Origin: Anaerolineae bacterium
GTDB lineage: Bacteria > Chloroflexota > Anaerolineae > JAFGEY01
NCBI GenBank assembly: GCA_016929205.1
Contig: JAFGJF010000097.1
Location: 1 to 7,713 of the forward strand
Reading direction: 5' to 3'
DNA: 7,713 bases
Notes under the pieces: generated by a model
Told to the model about the DNA's origin: nothing
Databases searched by the model: none
Seen by the model: the letters and a program-made list of their open reading frames with translations, nothing else
Translations under genes and position numbers: made by a program
Shown: piece by piece, positions 1-4,752 of the stretch
How the letters are laid out: every line of letters begins with the position of its first letter
Position numbering within the stretch: position 1 is the stretch's first letter

Positions 1-52
1 AAAAGGTTGCGCTGCCCGCGCCAATGATCGTGATTTTGACAGGGATCGACAT
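1..52 (-). CDS. Probable glycoside hydrolase family 4 enzyme, N-terminus only
   Basis: Only the first 17 codons are inside the window; the gene continues beyond base 1. The visible peptide MSIPVKITIIGAGSATF is a beta-strand followed by a GAGS dinucleotide-binding loop at the extreme N-terminus. This is the typical opening of family 4 glycosidases (NAD- and metal-dependent alpha-glucosidase, alpha-galactosidase or alpha-galacturonidase). The start at base 52 is chosen because an AAGGAG ribosome site lies six bases upstream; the other ATG at base 58 directly abuts that site. It follows the polyol dehydrogenase by 26 bp on the same strand, so the two are probably one operon for sugar use. Another Rossmann-fold NAD-dependent oxidoreductase cannot be excluded from so short a stretch. 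Confidence 0.6.
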   Translation of the reverse strand, partial: MSIPVKITIIGAGSATF

Positions 53-78
53 GACCATCTCCTTTTTGTTTGTGAGGC

Positions 79-1116
79 CTAGTCCGGCAGCTCGATCTGC
101 ACTTTGATCGACGTCGGCGGCATATGCTGGGCAAACTCGAATGCCCGGATGCTTTCCTCAAAGGCAAAGATGTCGGTGATCATAGGCTTGACGTCAAGCT
201 TGCCGCTGCCCATCAACGCCAACGCGCGCGGGTAGACGTGGGCGTAGCGGAAGATGTGCTCGACGCGTGCTTCTTTGCTTTGTGCGGCGACGACGTCATA
301 TTGGATCGGCCCGCCAGGCATGCCGATCAGGACCACCCGCCCGCCGGGGCAGATCAACTGGAAGACGCCTGCCGCGGCTTGTGCGTTGCCGCTGGCCTCA
401 AAGACAATGTCGGCCCCCCAGCCATCGGTGATCTCAACCACGGCCTCGCTCAAGTTTTGGCCGGTCACGTTGACCGGCTTGATCGGCCCCAGCGTGGCGG
501 CGAGATCGAGCTTGGGCTGCACCACGTCAGACATGATAACCTGACTGCACCCACCGGCCAATGCCGACAAGGCGGTCATCAGCCCGATCGTGCCCGCGCC
601 GATCACGACAGCTACGTCACCGGGCTTGATCTGGGCCTTGTTTGCCGCGTGCATGCCGACCGCCAGCGGCTCGACCATCGCGCCCTCGGCATAACTGACG
701 TTTTCAGGCAGTTTGAAGGTAAAATCGGCGGGGTGGACGACGGTGGGGCGCAGCACGCCATGGATTGGCGGCGTGGCCCAAAAGCGCACCGCGGGGTCGA
801 GGTTGTACATCCCCAACCGTGAGGCCTTGCTGTTCGGATCGGGGATGCCGGGTTCCATGCAGACGCGGTCGCCGGGCTTGAACTGTGAGACCTGGTCGCC
901 AACCTCGACGATTGTGCCCGCTGTCTCGTGCCCGAGCACCATCGGCTCGCGGACCACGAACGAGCCGATCGCTCCGTGCCCGTAATAGTGCACGTCCGAG
1001 CCGCAGATGCCGACGTTGCGAATCGCGATGCGTACGTCGTGTGGCCCCATGGTTTCTTCGATCTCGATCTCGCGCAGGGCGAGGACGCCCACTTTTTCCA
1101 AAACCAGTGCTTGCAT
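79..1116 (-). CDS. Zinc-dependent polyol dehydrogenase (sorbitol/xylitol/L-iditol dehydrogenase-like)
   Basis: A 345-residue medium-chain dehydrogenase of normal family length that should oxidise a sugar alcohol or secondary alcohol with NAD in the cytoplasm. Catalytic-zinc ligands are visible: Cys38 in GICGSD, His63-Glu64 in LGHE, and Glu149 in the VEPL motif. The nucleotide site has GAGTIG at 173-178 and Asp197 at the end of the second strand, which favours NAD over NADP. The segment EPGIPDP...MYNL...ATPP (88-117) matches the sorbitol/xylitol dehydrogenase group, but the cysteines that hold the structural zinc in many relatives are absent, as in mammalian sorbitol dehydrogenase. The start has a full AAGGAGG site four bases upstream. 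The neighbouring glycosidase start suggests a carbohydrate operon. The exact substrate cannot be read from sequence. Confidence 0.9.
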   Translation of the reverse strand: MQALVLEKVGVLALREIEIEETMGPHDVRIAIRNVGICGSDVHYYGHGAIGSFVVREPMVLGHETAGTIVEVGDQVSQFKPGDRVCMEPGIPDPNSKASRLGMYNLDPAVRFWATPPIHGVLRPTVVHPADFTFKLPENVSYAEGAMVEPLAVGMHAANKAQIKPGDVAVVIGAGTIGLMTALSALAGGCSQVIMSDVVQPKLDLAATLGPIKPVNVTGQNLSEAVVEITDGWGADIVFEASGNAQAAAGVFQLICPGGRVVLIGMPGGPIQYDVVAAQSKEARVEHIFRYAHVYPRALALMGSGKLDVKPMITDIFAFEESIRAFEFAQHMPPTSIKVQIELPD

Positions 1117-1120
1117 TATG

Positions 1121-1127
1121 CCTCCTT
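1121..1127 (-). promoter_or_regulatory. Ribosome binding site of the polyol dehydrogenase
   Basis: On the minus strand the sequence reads AAGGAGG, four bases before the ATG at 1116. This near-perfect Shine-Dalgarno fixes the start. The 59-bp gap to the upstream kinase gene shows no convincing promoter or terminator, so read-through from that gene is possible. Confidence 0.75.
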
Positions 1128-1175
1128 GATCAACTAGATGAGACGGGGATCATCTCTGGGATGAGCGCCGACAGG

Positions 1176-2054
1176 TTACACATAAGTTGCAATGCCGCTT
1201 TCAAAGGCCTCCTGGTCGTCGTTTTCGATGCCAAACAGGGCCTCTTGTAGCGCAAAGGTGCCGCAGTAAAAGTGAACCCGGTGTAGAGCCTGCTCCATCT
1301 CAGGATAGACAACATAGCCGTGTTCGTAGAATGGTTCGCCGTAAGAGATGTAGAGTCCGGCAAAGTCGGTCGCCGGATCGCCCAGCCCCGCCCCACCAAA
1401 ATCGACGATCCCGACGATGGACAGGCTCACCGGATCGTAAATGATGTTGCCGGTGCCAAAATCGCCATGTCTCAGCGCTGGCTCAAAGGCGTAACGATCC
1501 GGGTTGTCGAGGAAATCCCGGAAATGTGTGCTTGTTTGCTGGCGGGCGTCCGGGCGCATATAGCCGAAGAGCCTGGCCTGAATCCGCTGATACAGATCGG
1601 CCCATTCCTGGCGTGTGTCGCGTATTGGCAGGCCGGTCGGAATGACCTCGCGCACGGGGATGTGGTGCAGCTCGTACAGAAATTGGGCCAACTGAACGGC
1701 CATCCTGCGGCGGGCGTTCGCGTTGGTGATGGCCTTGAATGCGTCCCGCCACAGCGGTCTGCCGGGGATCATGTGATAGCCGACAAATGCTTCACCAATG
1801 ACGGTCGTCTCGGTATGGGCGTAGATGGGATAGGGGATAGACAATGACAGGCGGTCGGCGATACGGGTCTGGATGGCGATCTCGTGCTGCAGGGTCGCGA
1901 TTGCCGCCGGCACTTTGGCGAACCGGAAGACGAGGGCGTCGTTAACGATCAAGACGTCGTTGTACTGCCCTTCCTGGTTCAGGACGGCCGTTTCGACCTC
2001 GAGTTCTGGGTAGTGAGTTCTAATCTGTTGGGTCAACTGGACGACTTTGCTCAT
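1176..2054 (-). CDS. Aminoglycoside phosphotransferase (APH)-family small-molecule kinase
   Basis: A 292-residue protein with the protein-kinase-like APH fold. The catalytic loop RHGDFGTGN (195-203) gives base Asp198 and metal ligand Asn203. The metal-binding DFG is Asp218-Phe219-Gly220, followed by the GDPATDF signature (225-231) typical of APH proteins. Lys47 in FRFAK and Glu58 are probable ATP-anchoring residues. Members phosphorylate aminoglycosides, macrolides, choline, homoserine or unknown metabolites; nothing here marks it as a resistance gene, and it resembles the many uncharacterised environmental members. Its ATG overlaps the TGA of the upstream hydrolase in ATGA, so translation is probably coupled and the two proteins may serve one pathway. 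No export signal is visible, so it is probably cytoplasmic. Confidence 0.88.
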   Translation of the reverse strand: MSKVVQLTQQIRTHYPELEVETAVLNQEGQYNDVLIVNDALVFRFAKVPAAIATLQHEIAIQTRIADRLSLSIPYPIYAHTETTVIGEAFVGYHMIPGRPLWRDAFKAITNANARRRMAVQLAQFLYELHHIPVREVIPTGLPIRDTRQEWADLYQRIQARLFGYMRPDARQQTSTHFRDFLDNPDRYAFEPALRHGDFGTGNIIYDPVSLSIVGIVDFGGAGLGDPATDFAGLYISYGEPFYEHGYVVYPEMEQALHRVHFYCGTFALQEALFGIENDDQEAFESGIATYV

Positions 2055-2989
2055 GCCGCTTCCGTTTCGAGGATGGCTGCCAGGACGGCTTTGGGATTCT
2101 CCTGGTGCACGTTGTGCCCGGCATCCGGTACGATGACCAGCCGCACAGACGGCTGCAGGTCCAGCAGAATGCGCCCATTTTCGACCGGATTGATCCGGTC
2201 ACGTTCGCCCCAGATCGCCGTCGTGGGCGTCGCCAGCTTTTCAAGCTCTGCGGCGAGATTTCGCTGCCGGGCCGGCAAAGTGCGGGCCAGGTGGCGAAAG
2301 GTCGAGAAAAAGGCGTGCCGCTGCCCGTCACTCCAGACCCGTTCGTTCACCCGTTGGAACAGAAAAGTCCGATCTGCTTCGGGCAGGTTATCCAGGTCGC
2401 CGTAATAAGGCTGCAGCGTCTGGTAAGCGGCTTCCGGATCTGTGCGCAGGCGAGTATACATCCACTCTCCCAACCCCGGCACCAGGAAGAGCAGTGTTGC
2501 CAGGTCGAGCCGTTGCGAACGCGCCACGAGCGATCCGCCGATCAAGATCAACCGGTTCACGCGGTCGGGATGGGCCAGGGTGAACGCGTGCGCGATCGCC
2601 CCGCCCAGCGAATGACCAGTCAGGATAGCCTGCGTGCGTCCGAGTTTGTCCAAAAGCTCTGCCAGGACGGTTTGGAAGAACGGAATGGTGTAGGCTCGAC
2701 GTGGTTGGTCGCTGCGCCCGAAACCGGGCAGGTCGAGCGCCACGACCCGGTAGTGATCGGACAGCGGCTGGACCAGGTGCCGCCAGGTATCGGCTTCGTC
2801 TCCCAGGCCGTGGATCAGCACCAGCAGTGGGACATCCGATGGACCGGTATCGTACAGATAGAGAGACAGATCGCTGGTCGGGAGGTGGATCTGCCGGGCG
2901 TGATCGGCTAATTCAGGCCAGGGCTGCAATTCGTTTTTTCTCCATTCGTTGTCGTGTTTCAGCCATTCCACTACAACCGGAAAAGACAA
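2051..2989 (-). CDS. Alpha/beta-fold hydrolase
   Basis: The longest reading is 312 residues. It has the full catalytic set: oxyanion-hole HGLGD at 60-64, nucleophile Ser127 in GHSLGG, Asp264 in GERDRINP, and His292 in AGHNVH. The DLPGFGRSD segment (86-94) is typical of the MhpC/haloalkane-dehalogenase-like group. A helical cap domain occupies about 155-245. The reaction (ester, lactone or C-C hydrolysis) cannot be told. The start is uncertain: TTG at 2989 lacks a ribosome site, whereas TTG at 2929 (residue 21) has GGAG ten bases upstream and would give 292 residues. It lies 13 bp after the zinc-finger gene and overlaps the kinase by four bases. The triad and fold are certain, the start and substrate are not. 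Confidence 0.88.
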   Translation of the reverse strand: MSFPVVVEWLKHDNEWRKNELQPWPELADHARQIHLPTSDLSLYLYDTGPSDVPLLVLIHGLGDEADTWRHLVQPLSDHYRVVALDLPGFGRSDQPRRAYTIPFFQTVLAELLDKLGRTQAILTGHSLGGAIAHAFTLAHPDRVNRLILIGGSLVARSQRLDLATLLFLVPGLGEWMYTRLRTDPEAAYQTLQPYYGDLDNLPEADRTFLFQRVNERVWSDGQRHAFFSTFRHLARTLPARQRNLAAELEKLATPTTAIWGERDRINPVENGRILLDLQPSVRLVIVPDAGHNVHQENPKAVLAAILETEAA

Positions 2990-3002
2990 GCGTGCAGCGC
3001 GC

Positions 3003-3229
3003 TTACATTGCGGCGACCGGCACAGCCAGTTTTTCCATACGCATGTCGACCTGGCGCAGCATGTCTTGAATCACGTCCACCGTTTCTTCATCAAAGAGCG
3101 GTTCGCCACATTGCTCGCAGACCCAGGCTGGCACGTCGTCAACGATTAGGTGATATCCTTTTCTACTGGCCGTATAGCTCGCTTTTTTCGAACCAGGGTG
3201 CTTTTGCAGTAAAGACATTCCATTTTCAT
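3003..3229 (-). CDS. YgiT-type zinc-finger protein (antitoxin-like), split by a -1 frameshift at A AAA AAG
   Basis: Two frames together make one normal YgiT-type zinc finger. Frame one begins at ATG 3229 and gives MKMECLYCKSTLVRKK with the first Cys-x2-Cys, but stops at 3146. The -1 frame carries ASYTASRKGYHLIVDDV, then PAWVCEQCGEPLF with the second Cys-x2-Cys, and a helical tail ending at 3003. Reading one A twice in the slippery A AAA AAG (bases 3188-3182) joins them into about 75 residues with the spacing I expect for the family. Proteins of this type often act as the zinc-binding half of toxin-antitoxin pairs. Its ATG overlaps the TGA of the DUF4258-like remnant in ATGA. The shift could be true decay, a homopolymer sequencing error, or programmed frameshifting. 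Without a shift, an internal ATG at 3218 yields a 71-residue form lacking the first zinc knuckle. Confidence 0.75.
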
Positions 3230-3420
3230 TTCTCTCTTCGCGTTCGCCAGTCTGCTTCCCAGCGCGTCGTGATCATTCGCTCGGGGTGGTTCATCGGGTC
3301 GAGGGTGTGGGGTAAGAATAGGATGCGTTTCATCGCCGCTTGTCTTACTTGTGCCAGGGTGTCTTGAGCGTTTGTGGGTATTGTGGCCTCCATCCCCGAC
3401 CGGTTACGATCGTTGTTCAT
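3226..3420 (-). pseudogene. DUF4258-like gene remnant with an internal deletion (toxin-like partner)
   Basis: The frame is open to 3492, but the promoter makes ATG 3420 or ATG 3393 the likely start. From residue MKRILFLPHTLDPMNHPERM (ATG at 3333) the sequence resembles the opening of DUF4258 proteins as I remember them. It then passes within two or three residues into TRWEADWRTRREK, which resembles their extreme C-terminus (usually preceded by a proline-aspartate segment). About 50-60 central residues, including the conserved core, would be missing. DUF4258 genes are commonly found directly before a YgiT-type zinc-finger gene, as here, with a four-base ATGA overlap. I infer a decayed toxin-like gene that kept its ends, frame and promoter. 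The family call rests on short end segments. Confidence 0.5.
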
Positions 3421-3427
3421 TGCTTGG

Positions 3428-3456
3428 ATTATATCCATAATCGTACAATCTTGCAA
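3428..3456 (-). promoter_or_regulatory. Sigma-70-type promoter for the DUF4258-like/YgiT pair
   Basis: On the minus strand TTGCAA (-35, bases 3456-3451) is followed after 17 bases by a perfect TATAAT (-10, bases 3433-3428). Transcription would begin near 3421, almost on the ATG at 3420, so the first message could be nearly leaderless; a start at ATG 3393 would leave about 28 bases of leader. The promoter looks intact although the genes behind it look damaged. Confidence 0.65.
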
Positions 3457-3465
3457 CCGGCATGA

Positions 3466-3570
3466 TTCGGCCGGCAGCACGGTGCTGCTCACCGACGCTG
3501 ATGGCGCGTGGGCCGGACACGCCTTCTACGACCCGCAGTTGGGGGTGCAGTTGCAGTCATATCCCGGAAC
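3466..3570 (+). pseudogene. RHS-repeat protein gene fragment
   Basis: One plus-strand frame encodes DSAGSTVLLTDADGAWAGHA and then FYDPQLGVQLQS. The GSTVLLTDADG...YDP pattern is the hallmark of the conserved end of RHS/YD-repeat proteins (large secreted polymorphic proteins that carry variable C-terminal domains). Only about 35 codons match, there is no plausible start, and the frame continues into unrelated residues before stopping at 3649. It overlaps the promoter side of the minus-strand toxin-like locus. I infer a scrap left by a past rearrangement. The stretch 3571-3690 has short frames in different registers interrupted by stops and nothing I can name. Confidence 0.5.
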
Positions 3571-3690
3571 ACCGGCGAGCGCAAGAAGCAGTCCGCCTGG
3601 AAAAAGTCAAGAAAGGATTGCCGGGGATGAACCGCTCTCAATGGGATAGCAGAGTGGAAGCGTAGCCAGGCTTTGGCAGCACGTCGGCCG

Positions 3691-3819
3691 ATGTCGATGT
3701 ACACGATGTGGGCGGCAGGTTATGCCGAAAAAAAGGGATTTCTGCCCGAGTTCGGCCAGGCCAACCGCGAGGCCTGGCGGCAGCGATACAAGGTGTTAGG
3801 GTCATCCAACCAGGAATAA
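3691..3819 (+). CDS. Small unrecognised ORF, possibly the tail of a broken gene
   Basis: A 42-codon frame begins MSMYTMWAAGYAEKKGFLPE and ends in VLGSSNQE. The same frame stays open upstream to a TGA near 3631 (reading TALNGIAEWKRSQALAARRP), and before that stop the frame is again open with basic residues. This looks more like the C-terminal end of a larger, interrupted protein than a free-standing gene. No ribosome site precedes ATG 3691. Composition is aromatic and basic, unlike a random shadow frame. I do not recognise the family. Confidence 0.3.
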   Translation: MSMYTMWAAGYAEKKGFLPEFGQANREAWRQRYKVLGSSNQE

Positions 3820-3845
3820 ATGGGAGCAGGTTTGTGTTTTGCGGC

Positions 3846-3881
3846 GGGCACGGTCAGAGAGGGTGCCCAGCGTTTTCTTTT
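3846..3881 (+). terminator. Possible intrinsic terminator
   Basis: GGGCAC (3846-3851) can pair with GTGCCC (3863-3868) across an 11-base loop, followed four bases later by TTTTCTTTT (3873-3881). The six-pair stem is GC-rich, but the T-tract is interrupted and displaced, so it is a weak candidate. It would insulate the DUF5674 promoter from transcripts crossing the remnant region. Confidence 0.35.
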
Positions 3882-3917
3882 GCCATTCGTGTCAGAGTAC
3901 CCAAAGTTGGACCTTTG

Positions 3918-3926
3918 TGATATACT
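3918..3926 (+). promoter_or_regulatory. Extended -10 promoter of the DUF5674 pair
   Basis: The sequence TGATATACT is a TGn extended -10 element with TATACT. No good -35 is present 16-18 bases upstream, as is common for extended -10 promoters. Transcription would begin near 3933, leaving about 20 bases before the start codon, enough to hold the ribosome site. Confidence 0.55.
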
Positions 3927-3952
3927 GATGCCAGTTCAACTTGGAGGAATGG

Positions 3953-4294
3953 ATGAGTATCCTGATCATTAGAGAGCCTGCCGCGGCGGCACAGATTGCC
4001 GAGATGCAGGAAACGCTTGGCAATTTCACCAAGCTTGCCGTCGATCTGGAATGCGGGATCCTGGCTGGGGGTGGCGAATTGTATGCTGATTGCGAACAGG
4101 CGTTGCTAGAAGAGGGAAGCAAACAGGAAAGCATCTGGGGCGGGGACTGGTTTCCAAACATTCAAGAAGTGGGATTCGAGTCGCTGATCAATATTCGCCC
4201 ACGCCAAGGGAACCGCAGCCTGGAATTGCAGTCACCGGATCTGCGAAAGCAGTTCGAGGCCATTGTCCGTCGTTTGCTGAAGGTAGAAGCATGA
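3953..4294 (+). CDS. DUF5674 family protein
   Basis: A 113-residue protein recognised by the family pattern: DLECGILAGGGELYADCE at 31-48, EEGSKQESIWGGDWFP at 53-68, and SLINIRPRQGNRSLELQ at 78-93, followed by a helical end. These invariant-looking acidic, GGGE and RPRQGNRS blocks suggest an active or binding site, but the family has no established function that I know of. ATG 3953 is chosen because GGAGG lies five bases upstream; a TTG at 3941 would place the start within that site. It has its own extended -10 promoter. Its TGA overlaps the ATG of the next gene in ATGA, so the two are coupled. It shows no signal peptide or membrane segment. Confidence 0.8.
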   Translation: MSILIIREPAAAAQIAEMQETLGNFTKLAVDLECGILAGGGELYADCEQALLEEGSKQESIWGGDWFPNIQEVGFESLINIRPRQGNRSLELQSPDLRKQFEAIVRRLLKVEA

Positions 4295-4620
4295 ATCGAT
4301 CCCGGTTACGCGAGCGTTATCTGCAAGATGAATGGCCGCGCCAGGTGGGCAATCTGGCATCGACATTGACCCGGTTAAGCTCCCGCACCCAGGATGCGCG
4401 TTTCGATCACATCGTGGCCGATCTATTGCGCGAAGGGGCAGTGCTGATGGAATGGAGTGCGCCCTGTGTTCCCCTGGAACTGGCTGCGGAAATGGCCGAG
4501 ATGCAGCGGGAATTGGTGTTGTGGCATCGGGTGTGGCCAAGCGACACCGTGCGTTCGTTGCTGGCGTTCCGGGCACGCAGTATGGCCGATTCGCTGTTGG
4601 AATCGGCAGGATTTGTGTAA
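4291..4620 (+). CDS. Unrecognised 109-residue helical protein coupled to DUF5674
   Basis: The ATG overlaps the stop of the DUF5674 gene, which sets this start; the same frame is open further upstream but only inside the preceding gene. The protein begins MNRSRLRERYLQDEWPRQVG and appears almost entirely alpha-helical, with NLASTLTRLSSR (21-32), a LLREGAVLMEW segment (45-55), and an amphipathic stretch LAAEMAEMQRELVLWHRVWP (64-83). There are four tryptophans and one cysteine, no membrane segment, and no clear DNA-binding motif. I do not recognise a family; I have a weak impression of similar small proteins in cyanobacteria. The tight coupling implies a protein partner or regulator of DUF5674. 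Confidence 0.72.
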   Translation: MNRSRLRERYLQDEWPRQVGNLASTLTRLSSRTQDARFDHIVADLLREGAVLMEWSAPCVPLELAAEMAEMQRELVLWHRVWPSDTVRSLLAFRARSMADSLLESAGFV

Positions 4621-4637
4621 CGCGTTTCGGCAAACAA

Positions 4638-4678
4638 CGTCGACGATCAGGTGATATCCTTTTCGACCAGGCGAGATG
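4638..4678 (-). pseudogene. Second YgiT-type zinc-finger scrap
   Basis: On the minus strand one frame reads SPGRKGYHLIVDV, matching SRKGYHLIVDDV of the zinc-finger gene at 3003-3229. At the DNA level bases 4638-4664 match 3137-3163 in 25 of 27 positions, including 16 identical bases in a row. No zinc-binding cysteine pairs or start codon accompany it. It is either a relic of a second YgiT-like gene or of a duplication of the first. The rest of the gap 4621-4752, between the convergent genes, shows no clear terminator. Confidence 0.45.
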
Positions 4679-4752
4679 ATCTTTCACTGGCGACTGTACT
4701 GCATTCGTGGTCAGGACCGGCTATGGCCCTCTACCGCCGCGGATGCGGATGC

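Noticed and set aside
124..822. A 232-codon plus-strand frame over the polyol dehydrogenase
   Set aside because: Mirror frame of a gene with full catalytic motifs; the translation is low in structure and lacks a ribosome site.
1130..1170. Possible terminator between the kinase and polyol dehydrogenase genes
   Set aside because: The imperfect repeat around GGGATCATCTCTGGGATGA does not form a stable stem and no T-run follows on the minus strand.
1176..2054. Antibiotic-resistance gene
   Set aside because: The APH fold is clear, but the sequence does not match a resistance enzyme I recognise; calling resistance from the fold alone is unsupported.
2105..2911. A 268-codon plus-strand frame over the hydrolase
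   Set aside because: Antisense to the catalytic-triad hydrolase; no domain features.
3473..3490. GCAGCACGGTGCTGC inverted repeat as a regulatory site
   Set aside because: It lies within the RHS-like coding scrap, has only seven-base arms, and can arise from codon choice; no promoter geometry supports it.
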